NCBI GenBank assembly: GCA_026874595.1 | Contig: CM049307.1 | Coordinates: 79,710,643-79,774,642, forward strand | Direction: 5' to 3' | DNA from: Sipunculus nudus | Taxonomy: Eukaryota > Annelida > Sipuncula > Golfingiida > Sipunculidae | DNA: 64,000 bases | Shown: positions 1-12,383 of the stretch, piece after piece | How the letters are laid out: each line of letters opens with the position of its first letter | Position numbering within the stretch: position 1 is the first letter of the stretch | Notes under the pieces: generated by a model | Database searches by the model: none | Seen by the model: only the letters and a program-made list of their open reading frames with translations | Told to the model about the DNA's origin: nothing | Position numbers and translations under genes: made by a program

Positions 1-1751
1 ATTACCAGGAATGGAATGCGACCGCTGCGTGAGTAGCGTAAGCTGTGCCGAGACAGGTGGCTTTTACTACCGCCTCGTTTGTCCATTTTCACAATCGGTA
101 TGCCGTGTTTACTTCAAGTCATCATACTAGCAGATTACTTCAGTCTGGAGGAAAACCATGTAGCTCATTGACTAAGAAGAGCTGTTATCTAGTACTTTAT
201 ATAACTGTTTTATGCAAATATTTGTTATGAAATAAAGGAATGCTGATATATTTTTTTTATCTTGGATGTTGTCAACAAGTAGCTCCCCGATTAAATGAGT
301 GGTATAACAAAAATGTCTCACATAATGGAAATTACTCAACAATAATATAAAAATATGGACATGGCTGCTTGAAATATTTGTCAAAGCAGGTACTTCTGTT
401 CCTGCTTTATTGATTGATTTATCTATTAAAAACACGAAATAGTTAATCCTCAGTGATTGTGATATGATTTTTCACCACTAGTTTTTTGCTATTTTAGTTT
501 GTCTGTAATGCTGAAATGGTTAAAAACGAATTTTGATGAAGCTTGGTGGAGAGTTCATGTAACAACCAAGGAATTAGAATTAAATTTTTAGAGTAATCTG
601 TTTCACCATAATGTTTTTAAATTATTATTTACTATATCCAGATGGGACAATTTGTTAATTCACTCGTATTTAAGGGCATCTTTATACCGGCAGGCGGAGA
701 TGCATTTTGATGCAACCAGCGAGCAGGTGAAATGTAGCAGACATCTTTCCTCTCGGCTTAAAGACTGTTATGTTTCCTGCGCTCTCATAGCACACAACAA
801 ATTTTGATCAGGGTATTGGTAATATTTCAGATCTGACGATACAGTCCGACTGTCCGGCGTAACCTGCAAATAAAAACGTCATGAACTAGAAATCTACATT
901 CCCAGAGCCATGTGTTTGTATTCACTTATATGGTCCATATTCCCAGGTTCATTCGGGATATGACTGTAATTTGTGAATATTCATGTGCCGGATGCACACC
1001 AAAATCTAATCGTGTCTTCGTAGCCCAAAAAATTTCGTGAGACTCCGTTCACGATTGTGTGAGTTATGTTGTGAACACACACACACACGCGAAGAGTGAT
1101 GAATGCATTACCTCCTGGCCGTTGGCCCTAGGCAAAAGTTTATAGGGCGTTGCATTCATTTTACCTTTAGAGTGCTCAAGTTACCCCCCCCCCCCTTGTG
1201 TTAAAACGTAAACCTTGTTTCAATAGGGTGTAGGAGGACTTTAGGGGGGCTCACTGTTTAGATGATATAAAGTATAATTCTTAACATAGGGATATTGAGT
1301 TTAGTCGTCAAGAGTATATGCTTATCTCAATAATATATTAATCTGCATCCCATATTAAGAAAATATAGGAAATCGCATTGAATCGTCATAAAAATAGCAA
1401 ATAGAATGATCTTTAATGTTTGGAAATGGGAAGTAATTTTGATAAAAAAAATTAAGTTACGAAAGACAAAATTGAGCAAAACTCTACTTCCGGATAATTG
1501 AAGTATATATTGTAAAATAATGGATTGGAATGAACATAAATAGAGTGAAATCTTCAAGGAGGGGACATTTGGCATATTTATTACAAATGAGGTTTCCGCT
1601 GGAGATCGAGAAGGGGTCCTTCTTTTTCAGAAGGGGAGGGGGGGGGGGGAACCTGTCCGTTCTCCTTTGGACTGTCCCCCTCACATTTTTTATCAAACAA
1701 TTAAGATCCATGCGCTATAAGCTATCTGGTGTCTACTCATTTCAATAATGG
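1..1751. other. Gene-free AT-rich stretch
   Basis: I see no supported exon here. The short open frames are AT-rich and carry no recognisable motif. The only structures are a poly-C tract near 1184-1194, a poly-G tract near 1635-1649 and a short CA run near 1077-1087. Confidence 0.5.
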
Positions 1752-1752
1752 A

Positions 1753-1806
<54 letters not shown>

Positions 1807-1809
1807 GTA
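1752..1809. repeat. (TA)n microsatellite
   Basis: This is an almost pure AT dinucleotide run with two small interruptions. Confidence 0.9.
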
Positions 1810-2124
1810 TGCTTTTCGTGAGCATTTGCATTGTATGTAATTATTCGTGTATTGTGTTCGGTTCAAATGAGACTGTCTGGGTCAAATGAATTTTAATGAG
1901 CTTTTAATAACACTACGTGCAAATGCGAAATAATATGTCCCTCATAAATTAAATATCCGACATATGTCGCTAAGGGATTGGTAAAGTCTAATTCATTACG
2001 ATAATGACTGTGAGACCAGGGTTGGTTTTTTCAAAGAAAAAAAACCCGCCTGTTTACCATATAATATTTACAAACATGTAAATATACAATTGTCATTTAT
2101 TTACTAAATCCCGATCCAATAGGT

Positions 2125-2250
2125 CCATAGGTCGGGAAAAGGGGGTTCCAGGCGGCATAAATTGTTCTGAAACCCTTTAGAATGGTTGCGGCTAAAAAAG
2201 CGGGCACCCTGGACTCCCCCCCCCCCCCCCCCCCCCCGACCCGCTTCTGG
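2125..2250 (+). repeat. Fragment of the dispersed ~200-bp CGCTTCTG family, with poly-C
   Basis: The segment runs from a GGGAAAAGGGGGTTCCAGG-like stretch through CTGAAACCCTTTAGAATGGTTGCGGCT to CCCGCTTCTGG. It shares this order of words with the copies at 8425-8615, 16677-16885, 60656-60873 and 62545-62740. A run of about 20 C residues (2216-2237) lies near its 3' end. It is non-coding and truncated at the left. Confidence 0.55.
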
Positions 2251-2846
2251 ATAACATAGTTTGAAGGCAACATACTAGATCAATTATATTATTTCTAATA
2301 TCAATGTTGACCTGTCTTCGATGATGGGCCCTCTTATTCACGAAGTTTTATTTTTCGCGATAATTTCCCCTTTGCGAACATAGTGAATGTGGAACACTGT
2401 AGAACGAAAAGGCGACCACATGTAGTATACATGCACGTGTGTGTGTGCATATGTATGTATATATGCTGGTAAAGAAAACTATTATAACAAATTCAGACCC
2501 GGTGTTATTTTAATCCTCATACATCTTTCGCATACTGTTCTCTATTGGTATCACGTGCGCATAAGATAAAATATTTCTTGCATGCCTGGATCTAGCCACA
2601 GCATATAATAACGACTTTTTCTGGAAACAGTATTCAAATGTGTGCAACATTTGCCCAAATTTATGGCCAGGTAACGAGTAAAGGCATTAATCTGGAACAT
2701 CTGTACTCCGTCGCACTTCAGTACCGGCATCTTTTCAAAAAGCTGTAATACGAACATAGCCTAAATCACCTTGTCTCACAGTGCTGTCACCTTTCGATCT
2801 TCGAAGGCAATCAAATCAAGCCTCACATGTTTCATTTATAGTTTGA

Positions 2847-2883
<37 letters not shown>

Positions 2884-2936
2884 TCTTTATAAATATGAAG
2901 AAATTAACAATTTGTCAACAATTAATCTAAATTTGG

Positions 2937-2971
<35 letters not shown>

Positions 2972-4690
2972 AAAAACAATATTACTATGACACAAAGCTG
3001 TACTTTATTTATATTATATTCACATACCTTTTCCATAGAATTTATGTGATTTCTGGGAAACTCTATGTAATTACTGTTTAGAAACGTTCGTATAACGCCT
3101 CTGTGTTAGATATATCAGCTTGTGAATATGCAAGCTGTCAGTAAACAGAGCATTGCTGACAAAGACCTATGATGGTTGGTTGGCTGTGTGGATGAGATGA
3201 TACAGAACATACTTCTCAAATTTCTGGTTCGTCTGACTTAACGCCAGATGTCCTTGCATAATTTTACTGCTCCCACATTTTATCAACATGTGGATATAAA
3301 ACTGATGAATTGCTCATGACGTCTCTCACTTTAAGTTTTGGCCAATCAGAATGATCCACCTGATTATCTTCGAAATCTTTTACCGCCATTGAAACCAACA
3401 TGCAGTCCTCGCGCCGTGGCATTAAATTAAGTAAATCACATCATCACTGCATCTGTCATGAAAAAAAGTACTTTTTTTATATTGTATCATTCTGGAGTGC
3501 AAAAAGTCGAATTTCCACTCGCTTTGAAATAGGTCTAACTGATTCCAATTCATAATTATATGGAAGAGCAAGTGGTTAACTACTCTTTCCCCAGGTAGAA
3601 GTAATCAGGAATTATCTGAGAGAGAGAGAGAGAGAGAGAGATGGATGTAGGGAGGTAAATATACAAGAAAACAAACACATAAACACACACTTATAACTCA
3701 GTTAAAGTTATCCTAGTCACACGCTTTTTCATAAACCTAAGGGGCAATATATATGAATTACCTTGCTCATATGAGATAAAAAACAACCTGTTACCATTCA
3801 TTCAAAATCAAGATGATCAAGAATCAAAATCCAAATTATGAAAAGAGGTAAAATACTCGAAAATGTGTGCAATATACGTGTATAAAAATGCTAACTTACA
3901 CAAATAGTGCTAACTGAAACATACTTGTTACAGTGTATGCTGATATAATAAAGTAATCCATAAGATTTTTTACGGACGCTTTACAACTTCTCTCATGAAG
4001 GGGTGTCCGTATTAGGCTCACCCCTGTGTATAGCGATTATTTACCAGCCTCAATTCAGCATACTTAGAGCAGTCATAACTGAGGGTGCAGTCAGCTTGCC
4101 AGCACTGCGTAATATACGGTCAATGTAAGCCCTGTTTGCCCAAAAGGTTACTGCCACTGCCCTTCGCGACAGATATTTGAAACGTGAGTGACGTTGGAAT
4201 TGCCAGATCCCGGTAACTAACCGAGCGATCAAGTATTTAATGCCTCTGTAATGGCACCTAAGCTTTTATCGTTATAATAATTTTAACGTTTACAATTTAT
4301 GCTGAAGTCATCATAACGGTCGAAGCAGAAGTAACAATAATAAAGTTTAAACAGGGACATATGATACTATGTACATGCCAAAAATACGCTCCCGAAAATC
4401 TAAAGTAGCTACTGACTTTCCCGCTGCCTGGTTTGACCATTTATGATACGCTTAGACAACAGGTGGAGAGTTTGTCTGCTGAAAAAAAACTGCTGATGTG
4501 ACTAGCAGCCAACCAAACGCAGTTAAACACTCGACAGGCATCATGGCTCCGCCCAGAGCTGCGCTTCAAGCGCCGCTTGATGAGAGTTTTATGGTTACTC
4601 TTAGTAAAGAAAAGTCGAATTTTAATTGTTCCCTTTGCGTTCTCACATCATCGACCTATTCGATTAAGACATTACGACTATGACATTACG
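2251..4690. other. Gene-free stretch with three microsatellites
   Basis: No exon is supported. It holds (AAT)n at 2847-2884, (TA)n at 2940-2969 and (GA)n at 3618-3641. The short minus-strand frame at 4050-4232 has no recognisable domain. Confidence 0.5.
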
Positions 4691-4691
4691 A

Positions 4692-4930
4692 CCACTGAAA
4701 CCAGCCAGCGAGGTGTGCACGGAGCCTATGTTGTTAGTTTTGTAACATTTCGTTTGAATTTCAGCTCACCGGCCGGGCATCCTATGTGCACCAGGACCTG
4801 TGAAAACCACGTGTAGGGCTATTCTTTCTGAGCCTGTGGCCTGTTCAAACGGTTGCCGGGGCGATGAGCTGAAACTCAAAATGAAATGAACAACATCGGC
4901 TCCATGAATTTCTCGCTTGGCTGGTAAACC
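4692..4930. mobile_element. Small fold-back (MITE-like) element
   Basis: Two imperfect inverted arms face each other. The left arm (about 4692-4778) carries ACCAGCCAGCGAGG, GGAGCCTATGTTGTT and TTTCAGCTCA. The right arm (about 4863-4930) carries the reverse complements in mirrored order. The spacer is about 85 bp. It has no coding content. I found no clear target duplication, so the class is undetermined. Confidence 0.5.
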
Positions 4931-5228
4931 GTTTTGTCTTCCAGCGCAGGGTCTCATCTGATTGGACCAAAATACAGTTCTTCCCTATCGTGTAGCGATT
5001 CAGGATACGAGGTCAAAACAAACAGCGCTTACGATATAGGTAAAGCGCTGTGTAAAGAGCGTAATGCCGCAACAACCGTTTATGTTTTATACCTCTATAA
5101 TGGGATAAGCAGAGAAGTGTCTCACTTAAAGTGGGTTATATGCGGTGATAAACGTTTATGTTTCTTATGCATCCTTTTAATTTACCTTTTCTCATGTCAC
5201 TAGCGCGTTAAAAACCAAATGCTAATGC

Positions 5229-5229
<1 letters not shown>

Positions 5230-5311
<82 letters not shown>

Positions 5312-5313
5312 TA

Positions 5314-5358
<45 letters not shown>

Positions 5359-5362
5359 TATT
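5230..5362. repeat. (AAT)n followed by (ATT)n tract
   Basis: About 80 bp of AAT repeats are followed directly by about 48 bp of ATT repeats. The two halves are reverse complements, so a single strand could fold into a long AT hairpin. The apparent poly-Asn/poly-Tyr reading frame across it is an artefact of the repeat. Confidence 0.9.
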
Positions 5363-5782
5363 ATAACTATATGTTCTTATGGTATACAGGTATGGCATAC
5401 GTGATACAGCAGCTTTATTAAAGTATTCTAAAATTATGTCTGTTAAATTTTTAAGTGAAACCTTGATGGGAAGGTATGCGCTCTAATAGTGCTCTTTAGT
5501 TCGAAAAGCTATGTCCTATTCCATAATCTGAGCTTGTCATTGACATACTTAACACGATAATCATTACGTCATCACATGCCCTATGCCTCAGAAACCATGA
5601 TACAGATGTTGCAAAACAGCAATGTGTTAACAAGAATCCTACATTAAGGCTGATCATCAGAAAAGAATATCAATGTTGATTATTAGCTCGGGTCCTAGAC
5701 AGTGACGTCGAATTATCTTTGAGGGTGAGAATGATTCAGAGGCGTAGGTTATAGGGAACCTTATAGAGCACTGAAATATAAT

Positions 5783-5844
<62 letters not shown>

Positions 5845-6024
5845 GATATATATATACAGAAGAACTCCTATATATATGAAATATATATAATAAACAAATG
5901 CGTCATAAATATGTTGAAAATATTAAATATATTGAAAAAAATGGGTGTACCTGGCAAAACCGTAACCTCAAATATCCGAACAAATTTTGCCCCCCCCCCC
6001 CATTTGTTGGGATATTTGAGGTCC

Positions 6025-6076
<52 letters not shown>
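5783..6076. repeat. TA microsatellites around a small C-loop hairpin
   Basis: TA-rich runs occupy 5783-5857 and 6025-6076. Between them, CCTCAAATATCCGAACAAAT (about 5967-5986) and its near-complement ATTTGTTGGGATATTTGAGG (about 6002-6021) form 20-base arms around a poly-C loop. The flanking open frames are repeat artefacts. Confidence 0.75.
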
Positions 6077-6078
<2 letters not shown>

Positions 6079-6368
6079 GACATGTGTATGTGTTGCTTAG
6101 GTCATTATTAACCGTTACGGTGGCCGGACTGGCTCAAACGCATGACCTGACTTTGTTTCAGTTTTTTCTTTGCATTGAACACTCTAATGCTATAGGAACC
6201 CTTAAATTATACATTTTCTGCAACATAAGAAGATTTTCTACATTTCGGTAAATATAAACTTTGTTTTGGAGGAACATGTTTGAATTGATTACCATTTTAA
6301 TTTAAATATTAAATTTCACTGTATATTCCTGCACATCTAAAGCAGATACAAGAGGCAGAAATGGAACA

Positions 6369-6371
<3 letters not shown>

Positions 6372-6458
<87 letters not shown>
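6372..6458. repeat. Compound (CT)n(TA)n microsatellite
   Basis: About 34 bases of CT repeat pass directly into about 53 bases of TA repeat. The same compound arrangement recurs at 11451-11544. Confidence 0.95.
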
Positions 6459-6461
<3 letters not shown>

Positions 6462-6681
6462 CTTAATTTCTTTATAGCTGAAGGATACATTGATCACACT
6501 TCCAGAACTGATAAAAAAGTGAGTGAGTAATATCTTGAAAAATGTAATATTTCATCTGATTCACACCAAATATGGAATTATTCACGAGAAACGCCACTTC
6601 AATATTGAACAATATAAAGGAAATCTGCTGATTAGGGTTTGGTTATTAACTCACTATGATCAAGTTGCAGTGAAAGGGGTA

Positions 6682-7528
6682 TTAAGCCCAAAACACACTA
6701 ACGCGCGCGTCACGCGCGCGTTAAGCGTCACGCGTCAAGCGTCAAATCTGGAAAATCGCTCCACTCTATTTATCAATGACAAAACAGACTAACGCGCGCG
6801 TCACGCGCGCGTCAAGTGTCAGCTATCGCTCCTGGAGCGATTTTTGACGCTTGAAGCGTATAGTAATTTCGGTAATCAGCGTTGGATATATACAAATATA
6901 TATCTTTTGTGACCTGTTCTAAATATGACAGAACTCAGTTACTATTCTGAACGATATTTATATATTTGTGTTGCTTTGTTTCATGTTTTCTATCCAGATA
7001 CAAATCAATAATTATAGTTCAATGAATTATAACAAACGTTTCACTGGCAGTTTTATATAGAATTTGAGTGCTATGGAGGGAAACCCTCTATTTAGTTATG
7101 TCATTATCAGGAATCCCCACGCGGCTAGCGCGCGTCACGCGTCAAAAATCGCTCTAGGAGCGATAGTTGACGCTTGACGCGCGCGTTAGTCTGTTTTGTC
7201 ATTGATAAATAGAGTGGAGCGATTTTTCCAGACTTGACGCTTGACGCGTGACGCTTGAGGCGCATGTGACGCGCGCGTTAGTGTGTTTTGGGCTTGACGC
7301 GCGCTAGCCGCGACGGGATTATTTGTGTATATCCAACGCTGATTATCGAAATTACTATTTTTACAAAGATAAACCAAAAAAAATGCAATAGCTGCTTTGT
7401 TAATACCTCCCAATCTGACGCGTGTAGCGCGCGTTGTAGCCGCGTAAGTGTGTTTTGAATTTGTCGCGTGGCGCACGCGTGACGCTTTTTGCGCGCGTCA
7501 CGCGCGCGTTAGTCTGTTTTGGGCTTTA
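6682..7528. mobile_element. Inverted-repeat element built of CGCGCG-rich units
   Basis: The element begins GCCCAAAACACACTAACGCG at 6686 and ends with the matching inverted sequence (CGCGTTAGTCTGTTTTGGGC) at 7524. The flanks read ATTA|AGCCC and GGGCT|TTAA, compatible with a TTA or TTAA target duplication, as in Harbinger or piggyBac-type elements. Inside are more inverted blocks. The segment around 6752-6815 (ATCGCTCCACTCTATTTATC) is mirrored at about 7174-7243, and a third terminus-like block lies at 7420-7524. Palindromic CGCGCGTCACGCGCGCG units recur. There is no transposase frame, so it would be non-autonomous. The superfamily call is tentative. Confidence 0.65.
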
Positions 7529-7544
7529 AACGGTAAAATAAAAT

Positions 7545-8015
7545 AAAAAAAAGATCAAAGATGGCGCCACTACTCTTCCGTTCAAGAAAAAAAACTATCC
7601 AAGTTCTTCTGACAAACTAATTTCAAGAACAATTGATCCAGAATAACTTGTGATATCTGGCTTTATGCTTGGAGGTTTCAAGGCACTGGAAGAAACCACA
7701 GTTGAAAATCTGATCGTATCAGTGTAGTGTGGCATTCTCAAAATATAAGAATAAATGCATGGAAAATACAAAAAAATACAGGTGGCTCCACCAGTCTTCA
7801 GGAACTGAAGAAACATTCATTATCAATAAACATAGGGTTTTGGAATTTTAGATGAAACCACAGATGAGAAACTGACATGATTACTGTCATCTGACGGTTA
7901 AAAAAAATAGAAACAAAGTCGTAAAAATAAGACAGAAATATAGATGGCGCCTCCAGATTTCGGGAACTGACAAAACTAATCATGGTCAATATTCATGGCA
8001 CGATTAATGATAATC
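7545..8015. repeat. Diverged tandem repeat, unit ~163 bp
   Basis: The phrase GGTGGCTCCACCAG...GGAACTGAAGAAAC near 7781 recurs near 7944 as GATGGCGCCTCCAG...GGAACTGACAAAAC, with a weaker first copy near 7559. The intervening text GAAACCACAG also repeats at about 7695 and 7855. No coding signal is seen. Confidence 0.5.
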
Positions 8016-8021
8016 CACGCA

Positions 8022-9235
8022 TCTAATACTTATTAAAGGAATTCGGTCCACCTGTGTTCGCAATGTTTTCTGAAACCGCGTTGCGTATGATACTGTGCTA
8101 TACCTCATTTTAAAGGTTATTGTTCCCTCGGTGACATGGCCGATATTAGAATAAATCATTTTTAATGTACACATTATTTTTTAGTAATTTTTGCGTGTTT
8201 TCTTATATGAGCGGCGAAAACAGCCGAACTGCCTTCGGCAAAGATCGTATTTTCTTTGTGGTCACCTCAAGCCCAGAATTAAGTCGATTTAAGGACTTCC
8301 GTGCATATGAATAACCTTGCTTTCAGTGACTGATTTATGCATGTTTTGGCTGACATTTTACAAAGGCTCTAACCCAGTTGTGTGGTCAGTCAATGTGAAA
8401 AACACATGACTCTGGCTCGCTTTACGAAAAGGAGGGGTTCAACCCAGGAGGATTAAACACAAAACCTAATACAAGGTCCCCATTTCCCGAAAAGGTTTGG
8501 GTTGGGGTGAGGGGGAACATTCCAGGCCTAAAACCTGGTCTCATACGACTAAAAAAAGGTTGCAACTGAAAATGGGGACCGACCCCCTGCACTCCCCTTG
8601 GGTCCGCTTCTGCTACCAACGAGGTATGCATATTTCCGTTTCTTTCTTCAGGAACAGTTTTCTTGCCTTAAAACGTACATTTCATTCATCTTTCATGTCT
8701 TCCTACTCCAATTAAATTGGAGGTTAAGTTTAGCTATGTTGAATTAATGTCTTCCTCACATTAACCTGTACTTTAAACGTCCAAAAAATAGTAACCAGTC
8801 AAAGATCATCGAAAACCGGAGTGCCCCCGCATCCCTTTCCGGTTCGCAAAATAATGTAAACATCACCACTCACCAGGTCGTTAAGGTCAACATACCGGTG
8901 TATGAATTTTTGAAGCGACTGTAGGATCGCAGTGTCTCGACGAGGTTATAAATTTATATGGACGGTATGATGTTTAGGATTCATATAATGGAGAAGTAAG
9001 ATGCAGATAAAAATAAGTGGCAAAATTAAGATACAAGAAGCTCGACATAAAAACGTTTGCTGTTCACAGAAGTGTTGTGCCCCAGAGAGGTGCGTGAGTT
9101 ATACTACAGTCGTGCCAAACCACTGAAAATCTATATTTTCTTTGAACTCTGAATAAAAAGGACCCAACAATCCTCTCAATTAATACATATCCCCAACCCC
9201 AGTAAAAAGCCCGGTATACCGGGCTTATCAGCTAG
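8022..9235 (+). mobile_element. Non-autonomous Helitron, copy A
   Basis: The 5' end reads A|TCTAATACTTATTAAAGG and the 3' end reads AAGCCCGGTATACCGGGCTT-ATCAG-CTAG|T. A 20-base perfect palindrome a few bases before a terminal CTAG, with insertion between A and T, is the classical Helitron signature. A diverged second copy at about 62153-63163 shares the same left end, interior and right end, which fixes the boundaries independently. It encodes no Rep/helicase, so it would need an autonomous partner. It carries at about 8425-8615 a block that also occurs on its own elsewhere in the window. Confidence 0.85.
8425..8615 (+). repeat. ~200-bp CGCTTCTG family block inside Helitron A
   Basis: The block contains AAAAGGAGGGGTTCAACCCA, GGAGGATTAA, ACAAAACCT and GGGTCCGCTTCTG. 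The same words in the same order occur at 60656-60873 outside any Helitron, and at about 62545-62740 inside Helitron B. The open frames on both strands here are by-products. Confidence 0.65.
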
Positions 9236-9254
9236 TTCATTATAAAGATACTTG

Positions 9255-10800
9255 AGGTTTTGTATCAGATTTTTTATTATCCTGGGGTTACACACAAACC
9301 CCGTAGCTCGTTGAATATATGCCGGAATGACCTTATTTCAGGTCTCCATTGACCTCCCTGGATTATAAGTAAGATATTTCGAGGTCAGCGGTTACGATTT
9401 GTGCCTTACTTATGGGGGGACGGACGACCGGAAAGCGGACGGTCTAAAAAAATCTACTCCAAAGATTTTCCCTATCCCCAACTAGTATATCGCCCTCTTT
9501 GGCTAGCTCATTGAACCATCGTGTGTCCCGCCTTCTATGATCACTCCCGTGTTTCTAGATAATAGTTCTCCGGATTGTTATTTATTGTAATGCTCTTTGG
9601 TGCGTGTAATGTTCCTGCAAATGTTAGGCTCAGATACTAGCAATTATGTCAGCAGATGATATAGGAATAAACGACAGACTTTTTTGTTATCAATTATATA
9701 CAGAGTACGCACGTTACGTGTTGTTCAGGGTATACGCTGTCTGGTATATCCACACTTTGTGTTTAATGGCCGTAAACTAATCACATATTAACTGTCATGT
9801 GTGCTTTATTGGTCTTCTATGCAGATGTTTAAATAGTCAGTCATTGTGCACAGGTAGCAGAGAGTACACTAACTACAGTTGATGCAAATAAACCTGGAAT
9901 ATTGGCATACTGAAGACCAGTCATTATTCTAGAGTTTTTTTTTTGCTGCCTATGCTACTATCAAGGCAAGTGTTTCAACTAAATATTCACGTGGAAAATA
10001 GCTAAAAATGACATGTGCCATCCCATAGGTATATAGGCATATATAACACGTTATGATATTGCAGGGTACCAACGCATGGTTGAGAATTAATGAATAACAT
10101 TCAGGTTGAACATATTAGCTGGGAAATGTGATAGACTGCTAAAACCGTCTGCTTCATCAAAACCAGTCTCTCCTGGCTGCCAGTCACTGGTGCCGCTATC
10201 ACATATAGCCTGAGGGGCCCGTACGGTAAGTAAAATCAGCGTTTTTGGCTATATTCGCACAGTGCCCGCAAGGTACCCGTACGATTTTCACGGGCGCCAG
10301 TATAATTTTTACTCGGCATACGGGCGCCGTTTCGCGCCTATAGGCCCTCTGACATTACGACCAGATTACTGGCTGTCAGATAACCGCATTATAAGGCGAC
10401 ATGAGTATGCAAATATTTACATTTTTTACAACGCTTCATGGCCTATAGGTACACTGTCAATTGACATACATCAGACTGATCGTTAGCATTTTAGTGTACG
10501 TTCTAACAACACCAAACATGAGCGAGAAAAGGTTTGTTTTAACTCAGCATATTGGTAAACCCCTACGCATGTTTGTTGAATTTCTGACCGCATGAATACA
10601 GTAAGGGATTGCACGGGTTACTAGACGCAGCCGACGTGTACGCAATACAGGAAATGACTCGTTACCATAAAGACGGGGTTTCAGTTTTTGTTGTGGGTGT
10701 CCCATGTCTTCTCTTGTGTTAATTCATCATTCGTAGCATAATATTAATATTATGGGCTGTTTACCACAATATGAATGCAACGTGATGGAAGACCACCTCA
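9255..10800. repeat. Dispersed repeat R1, longest copy
   Basis: The left part (9255-10190) aligns by eye with 20377-21345, and the right part (10385-10800) with 25945-26385. Landmarks are TTATCCTGG near the start, GTCAGCAGATGATA near 9650, GTTATGATATTGCAGGG near 10050, CTGCTTCATCAAAACCAGTC near 10150 and CATGAGCGAGAAAA near 10517. No convincing protein frame or terminal repeats are visible, so the class is unknown. A GC-richer piece (10190-10385) is not seen in the partial copies. Confidence 0.7.
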
Positions 10801-11447
10801 ATATTGCTTTTATCTTGACTCAAGCTTAGCAGCCCAATTATCACTGCCTATATTGGTTAGGCGCCGTGGTACTGATCTGAGCTGCGCTCAATTCTGCAGG
10901 CGTTTTCAACTCACCGTAAGCCAGAAGAAAGCCCGTAGACAGCCTGTACGGTTGCCTTACGGGCACAGTGCCATAGCCTAACGGTCCCCGTAAGGGCACT
11001 GTCCGATATGTGAAACTTTGCTCATGCGGTGTCCTCACGGTGCCCTGAATATGTGCTCTCGCATATATAAATACAGCATTCTTCTGAAAAAAAATCCAAT
11101 TCGCCCAAGCGCCCTCAATTTATATTGATCTAAAAAAATAAATATTATCAAAGTACTTGTATAATTTTGATATACGACTGGGTAAACCTGTTTCATTTAT
11201 CCATGTCAAAATAGGACGGGGCGAGGACTATAGGGTCAAATGTCCAAGAAAATCAATATATAATAAAACAATAATTAAACCCCCTTAAAAAAAACTCCCC
11301 AATAAGATCCTCTTGTTTCATTTTGGCTTCCGTCCCATCCACATCTTCGCAGCTTGATGTCTCCACCTCGACTTGCACTTTACTTTTCTTTCCTTTATCT
11401 TTTTTATTCTTTCGCATCATGTTGAACACATTACTGTTGTTTAAAAA

Positions 11448-11547
<100 letters not shown>

Positions 11548-12013
11548 CAGAAAACTGCCTCCCGGTGGCCCCGCGGTCGTGGCCCCACGGTCCCAGCGAC
11601 CGCCAGCCACACCTGACGGTCACCAACCGGGCACCGTGTACTTGCTTCATGCAGCGAACCCGCACAGTCACCCTACGGTTCCCGGACGGCTCCTTTTTAT
11701 TAGGTTGCGGTCGCGGTACTTATCCGATCCGTCATCCGACAAAATTTTGATCATGTAGCGACCTATCCGACAAAAAACGAGTACGAGCAATCTAACTGGA
11801 TTGTATACGTCACATAGGGTTTCCCCAGTATTATAACGTGTTTATCAATGAATGCCACGAGGAAAAACGTTTTCTGCCTGAAAGCATCGATTTAAATTAT
11901 TGTGAATATGGGAAACATTTGCCTGTCATTCACGGGTCTGCCGATTTACATGTATCTGTTCTGATTCAAGCGGCTGGCTTCCTCTCTTTTACTACCACTT
12001 TCATGAACAACAG

Positions 12014-12017
<4 letters not shown>

Positions 12018-12068
<51 letters not shown>
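12018..12068. repeat. (TA)n microsatellite
   Basis: This is a pure TA run of about 50 bases. Confidence 0.95.
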
Positions 12069-12074
<6 letters not shown>

Positions 12075-12383
12075 TGTATATAATATACATAAATATTATA
12101 TCACATATACAAACATCGTGTAATTCGTAACCGCGACCGCATAAAAGGAATCGGCCTAGCCGCATACCGCGGCCGCAAATTTAACCGCAACCTCGAATCG
12201 TAGCTAAGAGTGATTAAGACAGTTAAGCCTAAACTTATTTATGATTGACTTGGTGTATATACATGTGTTCTGTTTACTGAATATCTCTGTCGCTGATTAA
12301 AATTAACTACTGCTTTATTATAATCCATTTAAACAATGAATATAGATATTAAAAGTTGGAATATCATCTTATCTATAGGAAAC

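Noticed and set aside
5219-5404. Poly-Asn/poly-Tyr open frame
   Set aside because: It is only the translation of the (AAT)n/(ATT)n microsatellite.
5868-6251. Open frames rich in Tyr-Ile on both strands
   Set aside because: They read through TA microsatellites and a poly-C hairpin; no motif or splice context.
7186-7476. 96-codon minus-strand frame in the CG-rich element
   Set aside because: It follows the inverted repeats of the element; Arg/Ala/Thr bias comes from the CGCGCG units.
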